Source of the DNA: Flavobacterium sp. MDT1-60
GTDB lineage: Bacteria; Bacteroidota; Bacteroidia; Flavobacteriales; Flavobacteriaceae
Direction: 5' to 3'
Length of the DNA: 64,000 bases
Assembly (NCBI RefSeq): GCF_014844035.1
Contig: NZ_CP062159.1
Location: forward strand, 1,364,001-1,428,000
Under the pieces are notes generated by a model, which was not told where the DNA came from, did no database searches, and saw only the letters and a list, made by a program, of their open reading frames with translations. Positions 49,794 to 58,065 of this stretch are shown here, one piece after another; the first letter of the stretch is position 1, and the number at the start of each line of letters is the position of its first letter. Made by a program: the position numbers and the translations under genes.

Positions 49794-50708
49794 ATGTTGC
49801 AATTAAATATAAAGAACGAAACGTCAAGACTACGTGCCGTAGTTTTGGGTTCTGCCGTTCATAATGGGCCAACTCCATCTTTAGATGAGGCTTATGATCC
49901 CAAGTCGTTGGAACATATTAAGGCAGGAACTTATCCTGTTGAAAAGGATATGGTTGCTGAAATGGATGCTTTTAATGCTGTTTTTAAGAAATATGATGTA
50001 ACCGTTTATCGTCCGGAAATGATTGAAAATTACAATCAAATTTTTGCAAGAGATATAGGTTTTGTTATTGATGATATTTTTATAAAATCGAATATTTTAC
50101 CTGACAGAGAACGTGAGTTAGATGCAATTCAATATGTTATTGATCAAATAGATTCTTCAAAAGTTGTTCGTCCGCCTGAGGAAGTTCACATTGAAGGAGG
50201 GGATGTGATGCTGTGGAATGATTATATATTTATTGGAACTTATAAAGGAAGTGATTATAAAGATTATATCACGGCAAGAACCAATATGCATGGTGTAAAC
50301 TATATTAAAGAATTATTTCCGAATAAAATTGTCAAAGAATTTGATTTGGTGAAATCCAAATTAGAAGCACGTGATAATGCATTGCACTTAGATTGTTGTT
50401 TTCAGCCTGTTGGAAAAGATAAAGGGATAATTTATAAAAGAGGTTTTCGTGAAGAAGCTGATTATTTGTATTTGGTAAATCTTTTTGGTAAGGAAAATCT
50501 ATTTCACATTGAAAGAAACGAAATGTATCATATGTTTTCGAATGTGTTTTCTATTGATGAAAATGTAGTTGTTTCTGAGAAAAATTTTACTCGTTTAAAC
50601 AATTGGCTTCGTGCAAATGGATTTACAGTTGAAGAAATTCCGTATGCCGAAATTGCAAAACAAGAAGGATTGTTGAGATGTTCAACTTTACCGTTAATTA
50701 GAGACTAA
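49794..50708 (+). CDS. Guanidino-group-modifying enzyme (arginine deiminase/DDAH/amidinotransferase superfamily)
   Basis: This 304-residue enzyme has the five-bladed propeller fold of the GME superfamily, which acts on arginine-like guanidines through a covalent Cys. Visible landmarks are FARDIGFVIDD, IEGGDVMLWNDY (Glu134-Asp137), the His in ALHLDCCF (His198) and the C-terminal nucleophile Cys296 in LLRCSTLPLIR. Length and layout are nearer to DDAH or glycine-amidinotransferase-like proteins than to the about 410-residue ArcA. The substrate is unresolved. The gene is followed 73 bases later by a second member of the superfamily. Confidence 0.85.
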   Translation: MLQLNIKNETSRLRAVVLGSAVHNGPTPSLDEAYDPKSLEHIKAGTYPVEKDMVAEMDAFNAVFKKYDVTVYRPEMIENYNQIFARDIGFVIDDIFIKSNILPDRERELDAIQYVIDQIDSSKVVRPPEEVHIEGGDVMLWNDYIFIGTYKGSDYKDYITARTNMHGVNYIKELFPNKIVKEFDLVKSKLEARDNALHLDCCFQPVGKDKGIIYKRGFREEADYLYLVNLFGKENLFHIERNEMYHMFSNVFSIDENVVVSEKNFTRLNNWLRANGFTVEEIPYAEIAKQEGLLRCSTLPLIRD

Positions 50709-50714
50709 AAAATA

Positions 50715-50770
50715 GTTTCAGGTTTAAAGTTTCAAGTTTATCACAAAACTTGAAACCTAAAATAAAAAAC
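50715..50770. repeat. Heptamer-periodic spacer that also folds on itself
   Basis: Units GTTTCAG, GTTTAAA, GTTTCAA, GTTTATC, ACAAAAC, TTGAAAC, CTAAAAT and AAAAAAC follow in 7-base steps. The GTTTCAAG part (50729-50736) is complementary to CTTGAAAC (50749-50756), so the tract can form a hairpin. It fills almost the whole gap between the two amidinohydrolase-type genes. Confidence 0.6.
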
Positions 50771-50781
50771 ATGTATAGATT

Positions 50782-51717
50782 ATGAAACAAACAACAAACG
50801 CAATCGTAATGATTCGCCCAGTTGCTTTCAGAATGAATGAGCAAACAGCTGTAAATAATTACTATCAAAAAGTATTAGACGGACTTTTGCCAAGTACTGT
50901 AAATGCAAAAGCACAACAAGAATTTGATACTTTTGTTGAAAAATTGAGAGCAGTAGGGGTTGATGTGACAGTTATTGAAGATACTTTAGAAACGGATACA
51001 CCGGATAGTATTTTTCCAAACAACTGGGTATCTTTTCATGAAAATGGAGATGTGGCTCTTTATCCAATGTTTGCTGAAAATCGTCGTCAGGAGCGTCGTG
51101 AAGATATCTTGGATACGCTTGAGGAAAAAGGATTTGAGATTGCTAATATAATGGATTATACATCTGCAGAAGACGATGGATATTTTTTAGAAGGAACAGG
51201 GAGTTTGCTTTTAGATCGTGCAAATGCAAAAGCATATTGTGCTTTATCGCCACGTGCTGATGAAGAATTGTTTATAGAGTTTTGTGAAGATTTTGATTAT
51301 GCTCCGGTAATTTTTGAAGCATTTCAAACTGTTGATGGAGAACGTAAGTTAATCTATCATACAAACGTAATGATGTGCTTGGGAGAAACTTTTGCAGTTA
51401 TCTGTGCAGATTGTATCGATGATAAAAAAGAACGTAAAATGGTTCTGGAAAATCTAAAAGCTGATAAAAAGGAAATTATTCTAATCACAGAAGCTCAGGT
51501 AAATAATTTTGCCGGAAATATGTTAGAAATCCGAGGAACGAATGATAAAAAATATATTGTGATGAGTGCGTCGGCACATCAAAGTTTAACTCCAAAACAA
51601 ATTGCTCAATTAGAAAGCCATGCTGAAATTTTAAGTTCAAGTCTGGATACAATTGAAGCTTGTGGAGGCGGAAGTGCAAGATGTATGATGGCGGAAGTGT
51701 TTTTACCAAGAAATTAA
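50782..51717 (+). CDS. ctlX: CtlX-type citrulline/guanidino hydrolase
   Basis: This 311-residue member of the guanidino-modifying superfamily resembles citrulline utilization hydrolase CtlX. Landmarks are AIVMIRPVAFRMNEQTAVNNYYQ, TPDSIFPNNWVSFHENGDVALYPMFAENRRQERR, GYFLEGTGSLLLDR (the Glu position), the His in LIYHTNVMMCLGE, and nucleophile Cys301 in GGSARCMMAEVFLPRN. In bacteria where it was named it lies in citrulline-use gene sets; here no such operon is present, only another superfamily enzyme upstream. A bidirectional terminator follows. Confidence 0.86.
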   Translation: MKQTTNAIVMIRPVAFRMNEQTAVNNYYQKVLDGLLPSTVNAKAQQEFDTFVEKLRAVGVDVTVIEDTLETDTPDSIFPNNWVSFHENGDVALYPMFAENRRQERREDILDTLEEKGFEIANIMDYTSAEDDGYFLEGTGSLLLDRANAKAYCALSPRADEELFIEFCEDFDYAPVIFEAFQTVDGERKLIYHTNVMMCLGETFAVICADCIDDKKERKMVLENLKADKKEIILITEAQVNNFAGNMLEIRGTNDKKYIVMSASAHQSLTPKQIAQLESHAEILSSSLDTIEACGGGSARCMMAEVFLPRN

Positions 51718-51735
51718 AAAGAACTTTTAAGGATA

Positions 51736-51769
51736 AAAAAGGGATAGAACGTAAGTTTTATCCCTTTTT
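51736..51769. terminator. Bidirectional terminator between ctlX and marC
   Basis: AAAAAGGGATAGAAC (51736-51750) pairs with GTTTTATCCCTTTTT (51755-51769, one wobble) around GTAA. A and T runs on both sides let it work for both convergent genes. A second hairpin (TTTGATGTGAA at 51772-51782 with TTCACATCAAA at 51794-51804) overlaps the marC stop. Confidence 0.88.
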
Positions 51770-51794
51770 ATTTTGATGTGAAATAAAAAATAAT

Positions 51795-52423
51795 TCACAT
51801 CAAATTTCCTTTAATAATGTTAATAATAGAACTCACGATATATTGAATTCCGATAGAAATTACAATAAAGCCAACAATTCGTGATATCGCTACGATTCCT
51901 GAAGCACCTAGTATTCTTGCTAAATAATGAGCGCTTTTTAAAATAGCAAAAATGGCAATCGCAATTGCCAAAATTGCTAATGAAGAAATAATGATTTCTT
52001 CCATTTCATGATGTTCCTGATAAAAAGCTATTAATAAAGATATTGATCCAGGACCAGCAAGCATCGGAATTGCTAATGGAGTTAAAGCAATGTCATTTCG
52101 TTGTTGAACTTCGTTTTCAATCTTTTTATTGATTCCGCGTTTTTTATTGAACTTTCCGGAAAGCAATGAAAATCCAGAATTTACAATTACAATTCCGCCG
52201 GCAATTCGAAGGGCATCAATACTAATTCCGAAAAATGATAAAACATATTGGCCGATAAAAAAGAAACAATCAAAATGATAAAAACATTTATGGCAGTCCA
52301 AAGAGAAATGCGAGAACGTTCTTTTTGAGAGTCATGCTGGGTTAATCCTACAAAAATAGGGACAGTGCCAATTGGGTTTAAAACTGAAAAAAGAGCAGCA
52401 AATAAATAAATGAAAAGATCCAT
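51795..52423 (-). pseudogene. MarC-family membrane protein, frame broken by a missing base
   Basis: MarC/YchE-type proteins are six-helix inner-membrane proteins of unknown transport function. The start at 52423 gives MDLFIYLFAALFSVLNPIGTVPIFVGL and runs in frame to FIILIVS. There the T-run (plus-strand A-run at 52257-52262) has six bases where seven are needed. The rest (FFIGQYVLSFFGISIDALRIAGGIVIVNSG to IVSSIINIIKGNLM) is in the next frame. Adding one T gives a normal 209-residue protein. All other conserved parts are intact, so it is either a recent mutation or, more likely, a homopolymer base-calling error like those in rpsL and rpsJ. Confidence 0.85.
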
Positions 52424-52547
52424 AGAGTTTTGGTTAGTAAAGTAAAAATAATCAAATTTTAATTGAACAAAGTAAAATCATATTAGGATATTGTTTTTAT
52501 TGATTGAATTCTGAATTATAAGATAAACCAAGCTCATTCTTTTTGAT

Positions 52548-52555
52548 TACTTTTG
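52548..52555 (+). promoter_or_regulatory. -7 box of the CoA-binding protein gene
   Basis: TACTTTTG matches TAnnTTTG, 14 bases before the ATG at 52570. No TTG at -33 was found. Confidence 0.4.
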
Positions 52556-52569
52556 CACTTTAAATTAAA

Positions 52570-52938
52570 ATGATGAAAAATAAAAAAACTTTAGTTCTGG
52601 GAGCGACTACAAAACCAGATCGATACGCATATAGAGCCATAAATATGTTAGTTCAGAAAGGGCATACTGTATTAGCAATTGGTCAAAATACTGGAGAGGT
52701 TGCCGGTATAAAAATTCAAACGAAAGCAATACCAGTAAAAAATATAGATACTATAACCTTGTATTTAAATCCTGCACGCCAGCGTGATTATTATAATTAT
52801 ATTATCGAAGCACAGCCAAAAAGGGTTGTTTTTAATCCAGGAACAGAAAATCCTGAATTTTACCAATTGTTAGAGCTGAATAATATCAAGGCCGAAGTTG
52901 CTTGTACTTTAGTTTTATTGGCTACTAATCAATATTGA
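52570..52938 (+). CDS. CoA-binding-domain protein (YccU-like)
   Basis: This 122-residue single-domain protein has a Rossmann-like fold (KKTLVLGATTKPDRYAYRAINMLVQKGHTVLAIG, residues about 4-40) of the CoA_binding_2 family. Later blocks GIKIQTKAIPVKNIDTITLYLNPARQRDYYNYII and RVVFNPGTENPEFYQLLELNNIKAEVACTLVLL are family-typical. CoA binding is inferred by family; no enzymatic role is assigned. The first ATG at 52570 is directly followed by a second at 52573, and either may be used. Confidence 0.88.
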   Translation: MMKNKKTLVLGATTKPDRYAYRAINMLVQKGHTVLAIGQNTGEVAGIKIQTKAIPVKNIDTITLYLNPARQRDYYNYIIEAQPKRVVFNPGTENPEFYQLLELNNIKAEVACTLVLLATNQY

Positions 52939-53016
52939 TTTTTTTAGAAGCTATTCCCGCTATCTGTTTCAAACGAAGTTCACTGAACTCTAAATTAAAT
53001 GAAAACAAGGTGAAGT

Positions 53017-53069
53017 AATCTTTTTGTTTTTAAAGGAAAAACAAAAGGATTTCTCCCGAAACTTCGGGA
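53017..53069. repeat. Double-hairpin intergenic element before recR
   Basis: AATCTTTTTGTTTTT (53017-53031) pairs with AAAAACAAAAGGATT (53037-53051, one wobble) around AAAGG. Three bases later TCCCGAA (53054-53060) pairs with TTCGGGA (53063-53069). The whole 175-base gap (52939-53113), with its CCCGCTATC near 52961 and GGGGCTA near 53077, looks like a decayed repeat of a type often seen between genes of this phylum. It has no coding potential. Confidence 0.5.
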
Positions 53070-53100
53070 CTATAGGGGCTAAAAAGCAACATTAAAGTAT

Positions 53101-53108
53101 TACTTTTG
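53101..53108 (+). promoter_or_regulatory. -7 box of recR
   Basis: TACTTTTG matches TAnnTTTG and ends five bases before the recR ATG. A start about 5-7 bases downstream would make the message leaderless. No TTG element was seen. Confidence 0.42.
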
Positions 53109-53113
53109 TCTTC

Positions 53114-53734
53114 ATGGAATTTTCATCAAAATTAATAGAAAAAGCAGTTAACGAAATGTCTCAGTTACCCGGAATTGGTAAGCGTACGGCATTGCGATTG
53201 GTTCTTCATTTATTAAAACAACCGAAAGAACAAACAGGCTTTTTGTCTCAGGCATTATTAAATATGCGTGAGGATATTAAGTTTTGTGAAAGTTGTCATA
53301 ATATTTCAGATACAAAAATCTGTGAAATTTGTGCAAATGCAACCAGAAATCATCAGACTATTTGTGTAGTCGAAGATATTCGTGATGTAATGGCTATCGA
53401 AAATACAGGACAATATAAAGGCATTTATCATGTGTTGGGTGGTAAGATTTCACCAATTGAAGGCGTAGGTCCAAGTCAATTAAATATTACTAGTTTGGTT
53501 GAAAAGGTGAAAGGTGGAAAAGTAATAGAGATTATTTTTGCACTAAGCTCAACAATGGAGGGAGATACGACAAATTTTTATATCTATAAGCAAATTGGTG
53601 AGTCGGAGATTATAATCTCAACAATTGCAAGAGGAATAGCTGTTGGTGATGAATTAGAATATGCCGATGAAATTACGCTCGGAAGAAGTATCTTGCATCG
53701 TGTTCCATTCGAAAAAACTTTCAAAAATAATTAA
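53114..53734 (+). CDS. recR: Recombination mediator protein RecR
   Basis: RecR works with RecF and RecO to load RecA on gapped DNA. The 206-residue protein has the N-terminal helix-hairpin-helix ([20 protein letters not shown]), the four-Cys zinc finger ([16 protein letters not shown]), the Toprim domain ([41 protein letters not shown]), and the C-terminal Walker-B-like [21 protein letters not shown]. It is full length and probably monocistronic, preceding the polysaccharide locus. Confidence 0.98.
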   Translation: MEFSSKLIEKAVNEMSQLPGIGKRTALRLVLHLLKQPKEQTGFLSQALLNMREDIKFCESCHNISDTKICEICANATRNHQTICVVEDIRDVMAIENTGQYKGIYHVLGGKISPIEGVGPSQLNITSLVEKVKGGKVIEIIFALSSTMEGDTTNFYIYKQIGESEIIISTIARGIAVGDELEYADEITLGRSILHRVPFEKTFKNN

Positions 53735-53779
53735 ATACGATCAAGTAAAGTTAGATTTCCTTCGAATTAAAGGAAAAGC

Positions 53780-53787
53780 TATATTTG
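53780..53787 (+). promoter_or_regulatory. -7 box of the polysaccharide export operon
   Basis: TATATTTG lies 16 bases before the ATG at 53804. Upstream at the -33 distance there is TTT in place of TTG. A short inverted repeat, TTTCCTT/AAGGAAA, spans 53756-53776. It is the best candidate start for the wza-wzc-epimerase-dehydrogenase group. Confidence 0.45.
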
Positions 53788-53803
53788 CGATAAATTTTTA
53801 ATA

Positions 53804-54592
53804 ATGACAAAACAAAGCTTTTATATACTATTACTATTTAGTGCACTATTTACATCCTGTATTCCAGTAAAAGATTTATGGTATTTGCAGGATAAAAACA
53901 ATTCAGGAGAACAAAATACCGTGTCGGCTGTCGAATCTAAACCTTATAGATTACAGGTAAATGATGTTTTAAGTGTTAATATAAAGGCGATTGATCCTAA
54001 ATTGGTTTCTATTTTTAATACAACAGAAAGTACAACTACAGGAAAATCAGAATCAGCTTTGTATTTTGATGGATTTACTGTTGATGATCATGGTAATATC
54101 AGGATGCCAATTTTAGGAGAAATAAATGTTATAGGATATACTCTGGAAGAAGTTAGACTTATGATCGAGAAAAAATTACTCGAAGAATATTTTAAAAGTG
54201 AGGCAAATGTTTTTGTGACAGTAAAACTCGCTGGTTTCAGATATACAATAAATGGTGAAGTTGGAAGTACAGGGACAAAAACATTGTTTCAGCCGCATGT
54301 AAATGTTCTGGAAGCCATTGCCAACGCGGGAGATATAACTACTGTAGGTAATAGAAAAGCCGTGATGATAATTCGCCAAACTCCAACTGGGGTTCAAATG
54401 AATGAAATTGATCTTACAGATGTTAACGTAATGAAATCGCCATATTATTATTTACAACCCAACGATTATATTTATGTAAAACCGTTAAGACAGAAAACAT
54501 GGGGAACTGGACAGACTGGTATTCAGTCAATCGGTACTATAATTACCTTATTGTCATTGGCAACAACAGTGTATTTAATTATCAAAAACTAA
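53804..54592 (+). CDS. Wza-like polysaccharide export lipoprotein
   Basis: This 262-residue outer-membrane lipoprotein exports capsule or exopolysaccharide. A lipoprotein signal (MTKQSFYILLLFSALFTSC) gives lipidated Cys19. The Poly_export domain includes YRLQVNDVLSVNIKAIDPKLVSIFN and VDDHGNIRMPILGEINVIGYTLEEV. One SLBB domain follows (FRYTINGEVGSTGTKTLFQPHVNVLEAIANAGDI). A C-terminal hydrophobic helix (SIGTIITLLSLATTVYLII) likely crosses the outer membrane. It precedes the Wzc-like kinase by 14 bases. Short members like this are usual in Bacteroidota. Confidence 0.93.
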   Translation: MTKQSFYILLLFSALFTSCIPVKDLWYLQDKNNSGEQNTVSAVESKPYRLQVNDVLSVNIKAIDPKLVSIFNTTESTTTGKSESALYFDGFTVDDHGNIRMPILGEINVIGYTLEEVRLMIEKKLLEEYFKSEANVFVTVKLAGFRYTINGEVGSTGTKTLFQPHVNVLEAIANAGDITTVGNRKAVMIIRQTPTGVQMNEIDLTDVNVMKSPYYYLQPNDYIYVKPLRQKTWGTGQTGIQSIGTIITLLSLATTVYLIIKN

Positions 54593-54606
54593 AGTAAATT
54601 CAAAAA

Positions 54607-57048
54607 ATGTTAGATATAAAAGATTTTTCCATTTTTGAAAATCATTCAAATTTTGATTTTAAAGGATTTTTACTAAAAATTCTTAGCTACTGGAAATGGT
54701 TTTTAGTTAGTTTGATCATTGCATTTACGATTGCCTATCAGGTAAATATCCGCAAGGAAAAGATCTACGGAATGCAAACGATGATTTCTATTAAAGAGGA
54801 AAGCAATCCCTTTTTTACATCTAATACAAGTTTGGTTTTTAATTGGGGAGGGATTTCAGATCAGGTAAACGGAATATCAACCATATTACAATCTAGGTCT
54901 CATAATGAATTAGTAGTTAGTAAACTGCAATTTTATATTGATTATCTAACACAGGGAAAATATAATTTGGTAGATTCTTATGGTGGTGTTCCTTTTTATG
55001 TAGATATTGACAAATCAAAGGGACAACTTGCAAATACCCTAATAGGAATAAAATTTTTAAGTCCAAATGAATATGAAATCCGAATTCCATTTGAAAACAA
55101 TTCGGTTTCACTAATTAATTATTCGGATAATTCCTATTCAAATACGGCTGTTCAACCCGCGGAGTTTGTGAAAAAATATAAAGTTGGAGAGCAAGTGTCA
55201 CTACCTTTCTTAAATTGGAGATTACAGATAAATGATAATCCCGGACTTTATAAAGGAAACGAATACTTTGTAAGATTTAATGATTTTGATAGTACAGTTT
55301 CCCGATATAAAGGAATCAATGTTAACGCCGATGATAAAGCTGGTTCAATATTAACCTTAGGAATGCAGGGAACAAATAAAGCCAGAATGGTTGAATATTT
55401 GAATTCGACAGTAAAAATGTTAATCAAAATTCAGCTTGACGGTAAAAACCAGTTTGCAACTAATACAATAAGATTCATTGATAGTACTCTTGTTGCTATG
55501 GAATCGCAATTGAAACAAAACGGCAACGAGTTAAAGTCTTTTAGAAAAGATAAGAATATCTACGAAATAGAAGGTGGTGGAGCTAAATTTTCTGATAAAA
55601 TAATGGATTTTGATGTAGAAAGAGATCAGGTTTCCAGAAAAATAGCTTATTACAATTCTTTAAAAATGTATCTGAATAATAGTGTAGATTATTCAAGGTT
55701 GCCAGCCCCATCTGTTGCAGGAATTGAAGACCCAAATATCGTGGCAGCTGTCTCAAAACTTATTGCTCTTTCTACTCAAAGATCAGAGATGGCTTATGCT
55801 GTAAAAAGTGAAAAGATTTTTAAGGATTTTGATAATCAAATGCAGGCACTTAAAAGTGTTCTGTTAGAAAATATCGCTTCGGCAAAATCATCATTATTAT
55901 ATGATTTGTCATTGGTAAACGCTAAAATTGGTGAAGCAGAAAGTGTTGTAAAACGCCTTCCTGAAGAGCAACAGGAATTGTTAAAGATTAAAAGAAAATA
56001 TGATTTAAATGATAATATCTATACTGAATTTCTTCAGAAACGAAATGAAGCAGAAATTGTAAAAGCATCTAATTTATCGGATATCCATTTTATCGATCCT
56101 GCAAAAGATATTGGAGGAGGATTAATAGGGCCAAAAACTTCGGTAAATTATATTTTAGCTCTCTTCCTTGGTTTGTTAATTCCGTTGTTGTTTGTTTTTG
56201 GTATTTTCTTCATTAATGATTCTATTCAGAATACTGATGATATCAGTAAATTAACGCAAATCCCATTAATTGGTGTTGTTGGAGTTAATAAAGATAATGT
56301 GAGTTTGGCGGTATTTGATAAGCCAAAATCTGCTCTTTCTGAAGCTTTTAGAACAATTCGTTCATCTTTGCAATTTTTGTATAAAAAACAACAGGTTAGC
56401 GGATCAAAGACTTTGATGATAACCTCGTCAATTAGTGGAGAAGGAAAAACATTTTGCTCCATTAATATTGCAACAGTTTTTGCTTTAAGCGAGAAAAAAA
56501 CAGTGATTATCGGTTTAGATTTAAGAAAACCGAGATTAGCAGATGAATTTAATTTAACCACTCAATTGGGAGTTGTAAATTATTTGATTAAACAAAATGG
56601 TTTATCTGAAATTACTAATTCCACCCAAATTCCAAATCTTGATGTTATTCTTTCAGGTCCTATACCTCCAAATCCTTCAGAGCTTATTTTAAGTGATGCA
56701 ATGAAAGAATTAATAGATGAATTGAAGCAGAAATATGACTATATAATTTTGGATACACCTCCGGTTGGATTGGTTTCTGATGCATTAGAATTGGCTCAAT
56801 ATGCAGATGTTACATTGTATATAGTAAGACAAAATTATACTAAAAAGGATATGATTACGTTGTTGAACACTAGAATAAAAAGAGGTGAGCTTAATAATGC
56901 AAGTATTGTGTTTAACGGATATGAGAATAAAGCTAAGTACGGATCTGGATATGGCTATGGCTATGGTGCTTATTCAAACGGATATCATGATGAGGAAGAA
57001 AAATCACATTTCTTGAAAACTATTTTTAACAGATTCAATAAAAAATAA
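54607..57048 (+). CDS. Wzc-like polysaccharide co-polymerase with tyrosine autokinase domain
   Basis: This 813-residue inner-membrane protein controls chain length and export of surface polysaccharide. The Wzz domain begins after a first membrane helix (WFLVSLIIAFTIAYQV, about 31-48). A long helical region follows (about 290-490), then a second helix (about 516-537, ILALFLGLLIPLLFVFGIFF). The cytosolic BY-kinase domain has Walker A SSISGEGKTF (about 607), Walker A' VIIGLDLRKPRL and Walker B YDYIILDTPP. The C-terminal tyrosine cluster (YGSGYGYGYGAYSNGY, about 777-793) is the autophosphorylation site in this family. Here kinase and co-polymerase are fused. Confidence 0.95.
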   Translation: MLDIKDFSIFENHSNFDFKGFLLKILSYWKWFLVSLIIAFTIAYQVNIRKEKIYGMQTMISIKEESNPFFTSNTSLVFNWGGISDQVNGISTILQSRSHNELVVSKLQFYIDYLTQGKYNLVDSYGGVPFYVDIDKSKGQLANTLIGIKFLSPNEYEIRIPFENNSVSLINYSDNSYSNTAVQPAEFVKKYKVGEQVSLPFLNWRLQINDNPGLYKGNEYFVRFNDFDSTVSRYKGINVNADDKAGSILTLGMQGTNKARMVEYLNSTVKMLIKIQLDGKNQFATNTIRFIDSTLVAMESQLKQNGNELKSFRKDKNIYEIEGGGAKFSDKIMDFDVERDQVSRKIAYYNSLKMYLNNSVDYSRLPAPSVAGIEDPNIVAAVSKLIALSTQRSEMAYAVKSEKIFKDFDNQMQALKSVLLENIASAKSSLLYDLSLVNAKIGEAESVVKRLPEEQQELLKIKRKYDLNDNIYTEFLQKRNEAEIVKASNLSDIHFIDPAKDIGGGLIGPKTSVNYILALFLGLLIPLLFVFGIFFINDSIQNTDDISKLTQIPLIGVVGVNKDNVSLAVFDKPKSALSEAFRTIRSSLQFLYKKQQVSGSKTLMITSSISGEGKTFCSINIATVFALSEKKTVIIGLDLRKPRLADEFNLTTQLGVVNYLIKQNGLSEITNSTQIPNLDVILSGPIPPNPSELILSDAMKELIDELKQKYDYIILDTPPVGLVSDALELAQYADVTLYIVRQNYTKKDMITLLNTRIKRGELNNASIVFNGYENKAKYGSGYGYGYGAYSNGYHDEEEKSHFLKTIFNRFNKK

Positions 57049-57058
57049 TATGACCTAA

Positions 57059-58042
57059 ATGAAAACATCAACTCAAAATACTATTCTTATTACTGGAGGT
57101 GCAGGTTTTATTGGATCAAATTTATGCGAGCATTTTCTAGAATTAGGTCATAAAGTAGTTTGTTTAGATAATTTTTCAACAGGTCACAGATATAATCTAG
57201 AAGATTTTATTGGTAATCAAAATTTTAAATTAATAGAAGGGGATATTCGAAATATTGCTGATTGTATTCTAGCAGTTGAAGGAGTTGATTATGTTTTGCA
57301 TCAGGCAGCTCTTGGCTCTGTTCCAAGATCCATAAATGATCCAATAACCACAAATGATGTAAATGTTTCAGGATTTTTAAATATGCTTATTGCTTCTCGT
57401 GATGCAAAAGTAAAAAGGTTTATTTATGCTGCGAGTTCTTCAACATATGGAGATTCTCAAGGATTGCCAAAAGTGGAAGATGTTATCGGAAAGCCTTTAT
57501 CTCCATATGCCATTACAAAATATGTAAATGAATTGTATGCGGAGATTTTTAGTAAAACGTATAGTTTAGAAACTATCGGACTACGGTACTTTAATGTTTT
57601 TGGAAAAAAACAGGACCCAAAAGGAGCTTATGCGGCAGTAATTCCGAAATTTGTCATGCAATTAATGAATTATGAAAGTCCTGTTATTAATGGTGACGGA
57701 AATTATTCAAGGGATTTTACTTATATCGATAATGTAATTCAGATGAATGAATTGGCGATGACAAGTCAAAATCCACAAGCCATAAACACAGTTTACAACA
57801 CCGCATTCGGTGATCGAAATACATTAAATGATCTGGTAGGTTATTTGAAAAAATATTTAGCCGAATTTGATTCTAAAATTGCAGAAGTAGAAATAGTTTA
57901 TGGTTCAAATAGGGCTGGTGATATTCCACATTCATTGGCAAGTATAGATAAAGCAAAAACAATATTAGGTTATAATCCGAAATATTCTTTGCAAGATGGA
58001 TTAAAAGAAGCTGTAAGTTGGTACTGGAATAATTTGAAATAA
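57059..58042 (+). CDS. UDP-N-acetylglucosamine/glucosaminuronate 4-epimerase, WbpP/TviC-like
   Basis: This 327-residue extended short-chain dehydrogenase has NAD-binding TGGAGFIGSNLCEHF near residue 15, a catalytic Ser/Thr in ASSSTYGDSQGLPK, and Tyr150-xxx-Lys154 in SPYAITKYVNELY. The text EDVIGKPLSPYAITKYVNE closely resembles WbpP and TviC, which epimerise C4 of UDP-GlcNAc or its uronic acid. A TviB/WbpO-type 6-dehydrogenase lies 2.3 kb downstream, a pairing that would give UDP-GalNAcA. Substrate preference for acetylated sugars is inferred from this similarity. Confidence 0.88.
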   Translation: MKTSTQNTILITGGAGFIGSNLCEHFLELGHKVVCLDNFSTGHRYNLEDFIGNQNFKLIEGDIRNIADCILAVEGVDYVLHQAALGSVPRSINDPITTNDVNVSGFLNMLIASRDAKVKRFIYAASSSTYGDSQGLPKVEDVIGKPLSPYAITKYVNELYAEIFSKTYSLETIGLRYFNVFGKKQDPKGAYAAVIPKFVMQLMNYESPVINGDGNYSRDFTYIDNVIQMNELAMTSQNPQAINTVYNTAFGDRNTLNDLVGYLKKYLAEFDSKIAEVEIVYGSNRAGDIPHSLASIDKAKTILGYNPKYSLQDGLKEAVSWYWNNLK

Positions 58043-58065
58043 AACAAAGTCAAGATATAATATAA

